Positions 46,115-53,649 of a stretch of DNA of 64,000 nucleotides are shown piece by piece. Both the position numbers and the translations under genes were made by a program. Origin of the DNA: Castellaniella sp044508625. GTDB taxonomy: Bacteria; Pseudomonadota; Gammaproteobacteria; Burkholderiales; Burkholderiaceae_B. The stretch is from the NCBI GenBank assembly GCA_044508625.1, contig JBIQHJ010000009.1, positions 20,827 through 84,826 on the forward strand, read 5' to 3'. The notes under the pieces are model-generated. The model saw only the letters and a list, made by a program, of their open reading frames with translations, was not told the DNA's origin and did not search any database. The number at the start of each line of letters is the position of its first letter. The stretch's first letter is position 1.

Positions 46115-47461
46115 ATGACGTCCGAAGACCACCAACAGCAACGCCGCCGCCAACACGTCACCAGAAGCCTGCTCATGGCCGCCGGCGGCCTCTTCCTCAC
46201 CGCGGCAGCCCTCGCGGTCGTCAAGCCCTCCACCCCTCCCGAGCCCATCTACGAGGCGCGCAGCACCCTCGACCTGCATCCGCTCGCAGCGCCGGGCGCC
46301 GAGGATGAAAAGGCGCCCTTCATCGCCCAGACCCGCATCCGTTCCGGCGACACGGTCGAGGCCCTGCTGCAGCGCCTGGGCATCGACGAGGACGGGCTGC
46401 TGCCGTTCCTGGTGCATGACAAGGGCGCGCGCTCGATCTACAAGCTCTACCCCGGGCGCGTGGTGCAGGCGGCGCTGGACGAGCAGGGCGCGCTCGTGTG
46501 GCTGCGCTACGCCCACACCCCGGGCACCCAGGGCGACGGCGGCTACGTGTCGCGCTGGCTCGAGGTGCGTCCCGACGGCAAGGGCGGCTTTCTCGCCGAC
46601 GAGCGCTCGGCGCCCGCGCAGGCCCAGTTGCGCATCGCCGAGGGCGACATCGACAGCTCGCTGTTCGGCGCGGCCGACGAGGCCGGCATCCCGGACGCGA
46701 TCACCCTGGACATGGTCGAGATCCTCGGCAGCCGGATCGACTTCCTCAAGGACCTGCGCAAGGGCGACCGCTTCCGCATCGTGTACGACGCCTACATGCA
46801 CGACGGCGTCGAGGTGGGTTCGGGCCGCATCCGCGCCCTCGAATTCATCAACCGCGGCAAGACCTACAGCGCCGTGTGGTTCAAGGCGGCCGGCGACAGC
46901 GGCGGCTACTATGATTTCGACGGCGCGAGCCTCAAGGGCGCGTTCCTGCGCACGGCGATCAAGTTCACCCGAATCAGCTCGCGCTTCGGCATGCGCATGC
47001 ATCCCGTTCACAAGCGCTGGGCGGGCCACAAGGGCGTCGACTACGCGGCACCCGCCGGCACCCCGATCCACGCCACGGCCGACGGCACGGTCGAGTTCAT
47101 CGGCCGCCAGAACGGCTACGGCAACGTCATCATCCTCAAGAACTTCGGCAAGTATTCCACCCTGTACGCGCACCAGAGCCGCTTTGCCAAGGGCCTGAAA
47201 AAAGGCGACCGCGTCCAGCAGGGCCAGTTGATCGGCTACGTCGGGTCGACGGGCTGGGCCACCGGCCCGCACCTGCACTACGAGTTCCGCATCGACGGCC
47301 GTCCGGTGGATCCGCTCGCCGTCGACCTGCCGGTGGCGCGCACGCTCGAGGCCGCAGACCGCAAGGCCTTCGCCGCGGTGGCGGCCCAATACCGGACCCA
47401 CATCGATTTCCTGGCGCGGATCCAGGACACGCAGGGCGCCCCGCAAGTGGCGCAGCGCTAG
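46115..47461 (+). CDS. M23-family cell-wall endopeptidase (MepM-like) with membrane anchor
   Basis: The start at 46115 (MTSEDHQQQRRRQ) gives a 448-residue protein with a short basic cytosolic tail, one membrane segment (about 18-36, LLMAAGGLFLTAAALAVV), a periplasmic opacity-associated/LysM-like domain (IRSGDTVEALLQRLGID) and the LytM domain. The zinc ligands lie in HPVHKRWAGHKGVDYAAP, with the GPHLHYEF motif further on, so it should be an active endopeptidase. It probably cuts peptidoglycan cross-links during growth. No Shine-Dalgarno sequence is seen and a longer frame begins at 45992. The tyrS-M23-anmK-erpA order is typical of this bacterial group. Confidence 0.9.
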   Translation: MTSEDHQQQRRRQHVTRSLLMAAGGLFLTAAALAVVKPSTPPEPIYEARSTLDLHPLAAPGAEDEKAPFIAQTRIRSGDTVEALLQRLGIDEDGLLPFLVHDKGARSIYKLYPGRVVQAALDEQGALVWLRYAHTPGTQGDGGYVSRWLEVRPDGKGGFLADERSAPAQAQLRIAEGDIDSSLFGAADEAGIPDAITLDMVEILGSRIDFLKDLRKGDRFRIVYDAYMHDGVEVGSGRIRALEFINRGKTYSAVWFKAAGDSGGYYDFDGASLKGAFLRTAIKFTRISSRFGMRMHPVHKRWAGHKGVDYAAPAGTPIHATADGTVEFIGRQNGYGNVIILKNFGKYSTLYAHQSRFAKGLKKGDRVQQGQLIGYVGSTGWATGPHLHYEFRIDGRPVDPLAVDLPVARTLEAADRKAFAAVAAQYRTHIDFLARIQDTQGAPQVAQR

Positions 47462-47495
47462 CCGCCGCGGCTCTCGCGGGCGCTTGCGACACCGC

Positions 47496-48656
47496 ATGGC
47501 CAGCGTGCACGGCGAATCCGGACGCGATCCCCGGCCCGGCGAGGCGCCCCGGCCGGCCGCGCCCGTCGAACGCTACATCGGCCTGATGTCGGGCACCAGC
47601 ACCGACGGCGTCGACGGCGTGCTGGCCGAATTCGACGAGACTTCCATCCGGATCGCCGCGGCGGCGAGCCTGCCGCTGCCCCCCGCCTTGCGCGGCGCGC
47701 TGCTGGCCCTGAACGCCGCGGGCGCGGACGAGCTCGCGCGGGCGGCGCTCGCGGCCAACGAGCTGGCCGACTGCTACGCGCAGGCCGTCGAGCGGCTGCT
47801 CGCCCGATCCGGCCTCGCACCCTCGCAGGTGCGCGCCATCGGCGCCCACGGCCAGACCGTGCGCCACGTCCCCGAGGCGGGCTACACCCTGCAGGTCAAC
47901 GCGCCCGCCCGGCTGGCCGAGCGAACCGGCATCGCGGTGGTGGCGGACTTTCGCAGCCGCGACGTCGCGGCCGGCGGCCAGGGCGCGCCGCTGGTGCCGG
48001 CCTTCCATGCCGCATGGTTCGGCAAGCAGCCGGGCCGCGTGATCCTCAACCTGGGGGGCATCGCCAACGTCACCATCCTCGGCGAGCCGGTGCGCGGCTT
48101 CGATACGGGGCCGGCCAATATGCTGATGGACGCCTGGACGCAGCGCCACCTGGGGCAGCCCTACGACCGCGACGGCGCATGGGCGGCGAGCGGCCGCTGC
48201 CACGAGGGCCTGCTGGCGCGCCTGCGGGCCGAGCCGTGGTTCGGACTGCCGCCACCCAAGTCGACGGGCCGCGACTTGTTCGGGCCCGGCTGGCTGCAGG
48301 CCGGGCTGGATGAAACCCCCGGGGGGAGCACCCTGGCGCCCGCCGACGTGCAGGCCACCCTGCTGCGGCTCTCGGCCCTGACGATCGCCGAGGCCATCGC
48401 CCGGCATGCCCCGGGCACGCGCGAGGTCCTGGCCTGTGGCGGCGGCGCCCTGAACACCGCCCTGATGACGGCCCTGGCCGAGGCCCTGCCCTGCCGGCTG
48501 GCGACGACCGCCGGGCACGGCATGCCGGTCCAGTCGGTCGAGGCGCTGGCCTTTGCCTGGCTCGCGCGCGCACACCTCCATGGGCAGGCCGCCTGCCTGC
48601 CGGCGGTGACCGGCGCGCGGCACGCGACGATCGCCGGCTGCCTCTATCCCGCCTGA
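47496..48656 (+). CDS. anmK: Anhydro-N-acetylmuramic acid kinase
   Basis: It phosphorylates and opens 1,6-anhydro-MurNAc during recycling of cell-wall turnover products, which suits its place behind a cell-wall peptidase gene. From the ATG at 47496 it has 386 residues. The ATP site YIGLMSGTSTDGVDGVL is near the start, followed by IGAHGQTVRH, VVADFRSRDVAAGGQGAPLV, LNLGGIANVT and GFDTGPANMLMD, all AnmK signatures. The first 25 residues are poorly conserved. Its stop codon opens a 9-bp tandem array. Confidence 0.94.
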   Translation: MASVHGESGRDPRPGEAPRPAAPVERYIGLMSGTSTDGVDGVLAEFDETSIRIAAAASLPLPPALRGALLALNAAGADELARAALAANELADCYAQAVERLLARSGLAPSQVRAIGAHGQTVRHVPEAGYTLQVNAPARLAERTGIAVVADFRSRDVAAGGQGAPLVPAFHAAWFGKQPGRVILNLGGIANVTILGEPVRGFDTGPANMLMDAWTQRHLGQPYDRDGAWAASGRCHEGLLARLRAEPWFGLPPPKSTGRDLFGPGWLQAGLDETPGGSTLAPADVQATLLRLSALTIAEAIARHAPGTREVLACGGGALNTALMTALAEALPCRLATTAGHGMPVQSVEALAFAWLARAHLHGQAACLPAVTGARHATIAGCLYPA

Positions 48657-48760
48657 GCGGACTGAGCGGACTGAGCGGCCTGTACGGCCAGGACCGCCCC
48701 GACCACCTGGACGGCCTGGACCACCTGGACCGCTTAAACCACCCGAACCGCCCGGACGCG
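48654..48760 (+). repeat. 9-bp tandem array starting at the anmK stop codon
   Basis: Three near-identical TGAGCGGAC units begin with the anmK stop codon, so the stop is repeated in frame. They grade into about nine more 9-bp units of the form (T/C)GGACC(A/G)CC. The array fills most of the anmK-erpA gap (48657-48822), where nothing else was seen. Confidence 0.75.
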
Positions 48761-48822
48761 CCGCAGCAGGCCGCGCCCAGGGTGCCCGGGCGGCCGGATC
48801 CGCAGCATGGGAGGCAAGGAAA

Positions 48823-49188
48823 TCAGGGCGCGAAGGACGAGCCGCAGCCGCAGGTGGTGTTGGCGTTGGGGTTGCGGATCACGAACTGCGAGCCCTCGAG
48901 GTCGTCCTTGTAGTCGATCTCGGAGCCCACCAGGTACTGGAAGCTCATGGGGTCGACCAGCAACTGGACCCCCTCGCGTTCGATCGTGGTGTCGTCGTCG
49001 TTGACCTCCTCGTCGAAGGTGAACCCGTACTGGAACCCCGAGCAGCCGCCGCCCTGCACGAACACGCGCAGCTTCAGGTCCGGATTGCCCTCCTCGGCCA
49101 GCAGCTCGCGGACCTTGGAGACGGCGGCATCGGTGAACAACAGCGGTGCGGGAGGGACTTCGAAATCTACGTGCTCGATCGTGCTCAT
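48823..49188 (-). CDS. erpA: A-type iron-sulfur cluster carrier ErpA
   Basis: It delivers Fe-S clusters to target apoproteins. At 121 residues it is of normal length, with the three cluster cysteines C49 (GGGCSGFQY) and C113/C115 (TTCGCGSSF). The ATG overlaps the stop of the upstream DUF6776-like gene as ATGA, so the pair is translationally coupled. AGGAGTCACCCC precedes the start. Confidence 0.96.
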   Translation of the reverse strand: MSTIEHVDFEVPPAPLLFTDAAVSKVRELLAEEGNPDLKLRVFVQGGGCSGFQYGFTFDEEVNDDDTTIEREGVQLLVDPMSFQYLVGSEIDYKDDLEGSQFVIRNPNANTTCGCGSSFAP

Positions 49189-49910
49189 GGGGTGACTCCT
49201 GGGGCGCCGCCCGCCGGGGCGGCATCCGCGATGGTGGCGTCCCGCGTGGCCCGGATCACCCCGTCCTCGAGGACCTCGAGGGTGACGGAGCGGATCGCGG
49301 CGCCGGGCGGAAGCTGCAGAACGCCGGTGCTGCGCTGGAACTGCTCGAAGACCAGGGCGAAGGGATCGGCACCCGCGGCGCCCTGGCCGGGCGACGCGGC
49401 CGAAGCCTCGGCCGTCGCCGCCGAAAGCTCTATTTTAACGGGATTGCCGCCCTCCAGCGCATCGGCCATGAAGCGCATGCGGCCTCTGAAGGCCTCCTGG
49501 CCCGGAGCGTTGCGGGTCAGCAGCACCCGGTAATGCAGGAAGCCGCCCTGGAGCCGGACGTCGAAGGCGCGAATGGCGACGGCGCCGGCGGGCCCGGGCG
49601 GAATGAGCTGCTCGTAGAAGGCGAGCTGGTCGCGGGTGCGGCCGAGCTCTTGCTCTTGCCTGGCCAGGGTGTCCTCCAGCGTGCGCCGCGTCGCCAGCTC
49701 GACGTCGAGCTGGCCTTGCAGGCTCGCCAGGCGCGCATTGGTCTCGGCCTCGGTCATCCGCAAGGTCTCGACGCGCGCCTCCAGGTCGAGGATGCGCTGC
49801 TTGTCGCCGCGATGCATGCCGAAATGCATCGCCAGCGCGCCGGCGATGAAGACCAGCAGCAGGACGAGGGCGAGGACCAGCCCGCGCAGGATCAGGCGCC
49901 GCAAGGCCAT
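49185..49910 (-). CDS. DUF6776-like membrane-anchored coiled-coil protein
   Basis: The start at 49910 (MALRRLILRG, GAGG 6 bases upstream) gives 241 residues with one N-terminal membrane segment (about 8-29, GLVLALVLLLVFIAGALAM). A coiled coil of about 70 residues follows (ILDLEARVETLRMTEAETNA onward), then a C-terminal beta-rich domain (FDVRLQGGFLHYRVLLTRN). This is the DUF6776 layout of betaproteobacteria and the function is unknown. It lies between argC and erpA, 19 bp from argC, and overlaps erpA. Confidence 0.8.
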   Translation of the reverse strand: MALRRLILRGLVLALVLLLVFIAGALAMHFGMHRGDKQRILDLEARVETLRMTEAETNARLASLQGQLDVELATRRTLEDTLARQEQELGRTRDQLAFYEQLIPPGPAGAVAIRAFDVRLQGGFLHYRVLLTRNAPGQEAFRGRMRFMADALEGGNPVKIELSAATAEASAASPGQGAAGADPFALVFEQFQRSTGVLQLPPGAAIRSVTLEVLEDGVIRATRDATIADAAPAGGAPGVTP

Positions 49911-49929
49911 GCCGTGCCTCCGGTGCGGC

Positions 49930-51000
49930 TCAGGGCAGGACCGCAACGTGTTGCAGTCCGGCCGTTTCGTCGAACCCGAACATCAGGTTCATGTTCTGCA
50001 CGGCCTGCCCGGCCGCCCCCTTGACAAGGTTGTCCTGCACCACCAGCACCACGAGCTGGTCGCCATCCGCCGGGCGGTGCACGGCGATGCGCAGCATGTT
50101 GGAGGCCCGCACCGAGCGGGTCTGCGGCAGGCTGCCGGCCGGCATCACGTCGACGAAGGGCTCGTCGGCATAGCGCGCCTCGTACAGCGCCTGGAAATCG
50201 GTGTCCATGGCCTCGGGCAGGATGCGCAGGTACAGCGTCGAGAACATGCCGCGGATCATGGGCACGAGGTGCGGCACGAACACCAGCCCCACCGGGGCGC
50301 CGGCGATGCGCTGCAGGCATTCGGAGATCTCGGGATGGTGGCGGTGGCCCGCGACGCCGTAGGCGGCGAAATTGTCGCTGGCCTCGGAGAACAGCGAACC
50401 GAGCTGGGTCTTGCGGCCCGCCCCCGAGACGCCCGACTTGGAGTCGGCGATCACGTGGCCGGCGTCGATCAGGGGCCGCCCGGCCTGCAGCACCGGCGCC
50501 AGGCCCAGCAGGACGGTGGTCGGATAGCAGCCCGGATTGCCCACCACGCGCGCCTTGCGGATCGCCTCGCGGTCGAGCTCGGGCAGGCCGTAGACGGCCT
50601 CGCGCAGGATGTCCGGGCAGGCGTGGGGCATCTTGTACCATTTCTGGAAGGTGTCGACGTCCTGCAGGCGGAAATCCGCCGCCAGGTCGATCACCCGCAC
50701 GCCATGGTCCAGCAGATGGCGGGCCTGCTCCATCGCCACCCCGTGCGGGGTCGCGAAGAACACCACGTCGCATTGCTCGAGTGCCGCGTGCTCGGGCGTC
50801 TGGAAACGCAGGTCGACGTGGCCCCGGAGGTTGGGGAACATGTCGGCGACCGGCATGCCCTCCTCCTTGCGCGAGGTGATGGCGTGCAGCCGCGCATGCG
50901 GATGGGCCGAGAGCAGGCGCAGCAGCTCCACGCCGGTGTATCCCGTGCCCCCGACGATGCCGGCCTTGATCGATGATGCTGCGTTCATATGCTGTTCCAT
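49930..51000 (-). CDS. argC: N-acetyl-gamma-glutamyl-phosphate reductase
   Basis: It performs the third step of arginine synthesis, reducing N-acetylglutamyl phosphate with NADPH. It has 356 residues with the cofactor motif GIVGGTGYTGVELLRLL and the catalytic cysteine C158 in VVGNPGCYPTT; the His is in VAGHRHHPEI. An ATG four codons in (50988) is an alternative start. The other arg genes are not nearby. It is followed by the DUF6776-like gene and erpA. Confidence 0.96.
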   Translation of the reverse strand: MEQHMNAASSIKAGIVGGTGYTGVELLRLLSAHPHARLHAITSRKEEGMPVADMFPNLRGHVDLRFQTPEHAALEQCDVVFFATPHGVAMEQARHLLDHGVRVIDLAADFRLQDVDTFQKWYKMPHACPDILREAVYGLPELDREAIRKARVVGNPGCYPTTVLLGLAPVLQAGRPLIDAGHVIADSKSGVSGAGRKTQLGSLFSEASDNFAAYGVAGHRHHPEISECLQRIAGAPVGLVFVPHLVPMIRGMFSTLYLRILPEAMDTDFQALYEARYADEPFVDVMPAGSLPQTRSVRASNMLRIAVHRPADGDQLVVLVVQDNLVKGAAGQAVQNMNLMFGFDETAGLQHVAVLP

Positions 51001-51142
51001 TCCGAAGAAGTGTCCATGGGCTGGTCTCTAGCTTAACTTAATCCGCCGCGCCCCTTGCAAGCGGCCCACCAGGAAAAAGTGGCCGCACGCCGCGCCTTCG
51101 GCTTGCTGCCTGGTCGTTTTTGCTTTGGGGCGACCCCACAGC

Positions 51143-51170
51143 AAAAAACCCCGGCGCCGGGCCGGGGTTT
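51143..51170 (-). terminator. Intrinsic terminator of the rplM-rpsI operon
   Basis: On the minus strand AAACCCCGGC and GCCGGGGTTT form a perfect 10-bp stem around a 5-base loop, continued by T residues to give a run of six. It lies 29 bp beyond the rpsI stop. It is the clearest rho-independent terminator in the window. Confidence 0.92.
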
Positions 51171-51198
51171 CGGGGTGGCGCAAAGGCCGCGAACCGGA

Positions 51199-51591
51199 TC
51201 AGCGCTTGCTGAACTGCTTGCGGCGGCGCGCCTTGTGGAAGCCGACCTTCTTGCGTTCGACCTCGCGGGCGTCGCGCGTCACCAGCCCGGCCTGCTTGAG
51301 CGAGGGCTTGAGCGTCTCGTCGTAGTCGATCAGGGCGCGGGTGATGCCGTGGCGCACCGCGCCGGCCTGGCCGGACTCGCCGCCGCCGTGCACGTTGACG
51401 TGGAAGTCGAACGACTCGAGGTGGTTGGTGAGCTCGAGGGGCTGGCGCACGACCATGCGGCCGGTCTCGCGGGCGAAATACTCGTCAACGGGGCGGCCGT
51501 TGATGATGATCTTGCCCGTGCCTTTTTTGAGGAACACGCGCGCCACCGAAGTCTTGCGGCGGCCGGTGCCATAATTCCAATTGCCGATCAT
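51199..51591 (-). CDS. rpsI: 30S ribosomal protein S9
   Basis: S9 of 130 residues, beginning NWNYGTGRRKTSVARVFLKK and ending with the conserved basic tail RRKQFSKR that reaches into the ribosomal P site. It follows rplM by 12 bp, the universal L13-S9 operon. Confidence 0.98.
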   Translation of the reverse strand: MIGNWNYGTGRRKTSVARVFLKKGTGKIIINGRPVDEYFARETGRMVVRQPLELTNHLESFDFHVNVHGGGESGQAGAVRHGITRALIDYDETLKPSLKQAGLVTRDAREVERKKVGFHKARRRKQFSKR

Positions 51592-51603
51592 GATGGCCAG
51601 TCC

Positions 51604-52032
51604 TTAGAAGTCCAGGGGTTGCGGCTGCTGCGCGACGTGCGGATGCTCGGCGCCGGCATAGACCTTGAGCTTTTTGGCCATGGCGTAGCCCAGCGGACCC
51701 TTGGGCAGCATGCCCTTGACGGCCTTTTGCAGCGCACGGCCCGGAAAACGCTGTTGCATTTTCTCGAAGTTGGTCTCGGTGATGCCGCCCGGATAGGTCG
51801 AGTGGCGATAGTAGCGCTTGTCCCGGGCCTTGGCGCCGGTCACGACGATGTCGGCCGCATTGATGACGACGATGTAATCGCCGGTGTCCACGTGGGGCGT
51901 GAATTCGGGTTTGTGCTTGCCTCGCAGGCGGCGTGCGACTTCGCTGGCCACACGGCCAAGGACCTTGCCCTTGGCATCGATCACAAACCAGTCACGCTTG
52001 ACTTCATGCGGCTTGGCCACAAAGGTCTTCAT
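51604..52032 (-). CDS. rplM: 50S ribosomal protein L13
   Basis: L13 of 142 residues, the same length as in Escherichia coli, from the ATG at 52032 (MKTFVAKPHEVKRDW, AGGA upstream). Signatures are KVLGRVASEVARRLRGKHKP, GDYIVVINA, and HSTYPGGITE. A leader of about 140 nt separates the start codon from the predicted transcription start; in enterobacteria L13 represses its own mRNA through such a leader, and whether this holds here is not visible. Confidence 0.98.
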   Translation of the reverse strand: MKTFVAKPHEVKRDWFVIDAKGKVLGRVASEVARRLRGKHKPEFTPHVDTGDYIVVINAADIVVTGAKARDKRYYRHSTYPGGITETNFEKMQQRFPGRALQKAVKGMLPKGPLGYAMAKKLKVYAGAEHPHVAQQPQPLDF

Positions 52033-52181
52033 GATGGTTCCTAAGGAAAATGAAAGGAAAAATTCCGCGGCCACGAAAGTACGATGGGTGGATCCGCCAA
52101 GACGCTCTTGACCCCGTCCGTACGCATCCCACCCGACGCCGGAAAATCAACGTGGATTTCCCAAACCGCGAAAAGCCATAA

Positions 52182-52210
52182 ATTTTAGCAAGCGGCTGGA
52201 AATAAAGCAA
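52182..52210 (-). promoter_or_regulatory. Sigma-70 promoter of rplM-rpsI
   Basis: TTGCTT (-35, 52205-52210) and TAAAAT (-10, 52182-52187) are separated by 17 bp on the minus strand, giving a start near 52175 and a leader of about 143 nt. The stretch 52033-52395 is the only long gap here. It holds this leader and promoter, an 8-bp tandem array and a GC hairpin, but no gene. Confidence 0.75.
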
Positions 52211-52310
52211 AAGCCGCCCGATCGGGCGACCGCCGGCCGGTCCGGCGGCCGGCACCGAAGCCAGGAATCGCCGTCCGCGGGAACATCGATGCCGGAAACC
52301 GCCATCCGCT

Positions 52311-52366
52311 GGAACGCTGGAACGCTGGAACGCGGAAACGCGGAAACGCTGGAACGCTGGAACGCC
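52311..52366. repeat. 8-bp tandem array, 7 copies of GGAACGCT-type unit
   Basis: Seven contiguous 8-bp units (GGAACGCT and one- or two-base variants such as GAAACGCG) lie about 100 bp upstream of the rplM promoter and 30 bp beyond the stop of the TRAP binding-protein gene. The inner units share the same variant, as expected of slippage and homogenisation. Confidence 0.85.
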
Positions 52367-52387
52367 CCGGGGCCGACGGCCCCGGGG
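52365..52387. terminator. 10-bp GC stem, 3-base loop, after the orphan dctP gene
   Basis: CCCCGGGGCC and GGCCCCGGGG pair perfectly around GAC, 8 bp beyond the stop codon of the leftward TRAP gene. There is no T-tract. It could end transcription or protect the 3' end of the mRNA; only the structure is seen. Confidence 0.4.
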
Positions 52388-52395
52388 GAAAAGGC

Positions 52396-53493
52396 TTATT
52401 TCGCCTTGCTCAGCGCGGCGCTGAGGTAGTTGTCGTAGGAGCCCTCGGCCACGCGGAACCAGGGCACGATGCCGTCGCGGAAGGCCATGTAGTTGTCGTA
52501 GATCTTTTTGAAGCCCGCGTTCTTGTCGCAGAATTCCTTGTAGACCTCGTTGGACGCCTTGTAGGAGGCGTCCATCACGTCGCGCGGGAAGCTCTTGAGC
52601 ACCGCGCCGGCGGCGATCAGGCGGCGCAGGGCGGCCGGATTGTGGGCGTCGTAGTCGCCCACCATCTTGCTGCCGGCGGCGCGCGAGGCCATGTCGATCA
52701 TGGCCTGGTAGGCCTTGGGCAGCTCGGCGTAGGCCTTGTCGTTGACGTACAGCGAGACCTGGGCCGAGCCTTCCCACCAGCCCGGATAGTAGTAGTACTT
52801 GGCGACCTTCTGGAAGCCGAGCTTTTCATCGTCGACGGGGCCGACGAACTCGACCGCGTCGAGCGCGCCCTTTTCCAGCGAGGGGTAGATGTCGCCGGGC
52901 GGGATCTGCTGGGGAATCACGCCCATGCGCGCGAGGACCTCGCCCGCGAAGCCGGCGGTGCGCATCTTGAGCCCCTTGAGGTCGGCGACCGACTTGATCT
53001 CTTTGCGGTACCAGCCGCCCATCTGGGTGCCCGTGTTGCCGAAGGGGAAATTGATGATCCCGTGCGGCGCAAAGAGCTCGCGCATGAGCTTGAGGCCGTC
53101 GCCCTCGTACATCCAGGCGTACATCTGGCGCACGTTCAGGCCGAAGGGCACGGCCGTGTCGAAGCAGAAGGAGGGGTCCTTGCCGTAGTAATAGTACGAG
53201 GCGGTCTGCCCGCACTCGACCGTCCGGTTGCCCACCGCGTCCATGACGGCGAAGCCCGGCACCAGCTCGCCCGCGGGGTACAGGCGGATGTTGAAGCTGC
53301 CGCCCGAGGCCTCCTTGATCATGTCGCAGAACATTTGCGCCGTGGAGAACAGCGGCGGCAGCGACGGCCCGTACGTCGAGGTCATCTTCCAGTTGATCTG
53401 GGGGGTGCCCTGCGCGAATACCGGGGCGGCGACGGCCGCCGATCCGGCGACGGCGCCGAGGCCGGCCTTTTTCAGAAATGAGCGACGCTGCAT
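52396..53493 (-). CDS. Orphan TRAP substrate-binding protein, TakP-like
   Basis: This 365-residue periplasmic binding protein has a twin-arginine signal (MQRRSFLKKAGLGAVAG, cut near VFAQ). The mature part has INWKMTSTYGPSLPPLF, LYPAGELVPGFAVMDAVGNR, TASYYYYGKDPSFCFDTAVP and GLKMRTAGFAGEVLARMG. It resembles the 2-oxo acid-binding TakP/DctP proteins, where the arginine in KMRTAG contacts the substrate carboxylate. No DctQ or DctM gene is adjacent; the neighbours are pmbA and rplM. It must use a permease encoded elsewhere, possibly one of the two in this window or one outside it. Confidence 0.9.
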   Translation of the reverse strand: MQRRSFLKKAGLGAVAGSAAVAAPVFAQGTPQINWKMTSTYGPSLPPLFSTAQMFCDMIKEASGGSFNIRLYPAGELVPGFAVMDAVGNRTVECGQTASYYYYGKDPSFCFDTAVPFGLNVRQMYAWMYEGDGLKLMRELFAPHGIINFPFGNTGTQMGGWYRKEIKSVADLKGLKMRTAGFAGEVLARMGVIPQQIPPGDIYPSLEKGALDAVEFVGPVDDEKLGFQKVAKYYYYPGWWEGSAQVSLYVNDKAYAELPKAYQAMIDMASRAAGSKMVGDYDAHNPAALRRLIAAGAVLKSFPRDVMDASYKASNEVYKEFCDKNAGFKKIYDNYMAFRDGIVPWFRVAEGSYDNYLSAALSKAK

Positions 53494-53630
53494 AGGGAGG
53501 ATCTCCTTTTGGGGTCTCGTTGATGACGATACAAACTGTCGATTTCTTGTGCGGTGGCCCCGATATTACACCCGAGGCGCGCGCGCGTGCACGCCGCGGC
53601 GCCGCGCGGCGCCTGGGGAAAGCCCGGCCC

Positions 53631-53648
53631 GCGGCGCCCGGGCGCCGC
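53631..53648. terminator. 18-bp perfect GC palindrome after pmbA
   Basis: GCGGCGCCCGGGCGCCGC is a perfect dyad one base beyond the pmbA stop codon. It mirrors the dyad after acoR in position and in lacking a T-tract. The rest of the 156-bp pmbA-dctP gap is very GC-rich and holds no gene. Confidence 0.35.
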
Positions 53649-53649
53649 C

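Noticed and set aside
44231..47497. 1088-residue antisense open frame across tyrS and the M23 peptidase
   Set aside because: It spans two real genes on both strands and an AT-rich promoter gap, and has no domain or start signal.
48654..48760. Possible CRISPR-like array
   Set aside because: Units are 9 bp, contiguous and without spacers, so it is a simple tandem repeat. No cas gene is present anywhere in the window.
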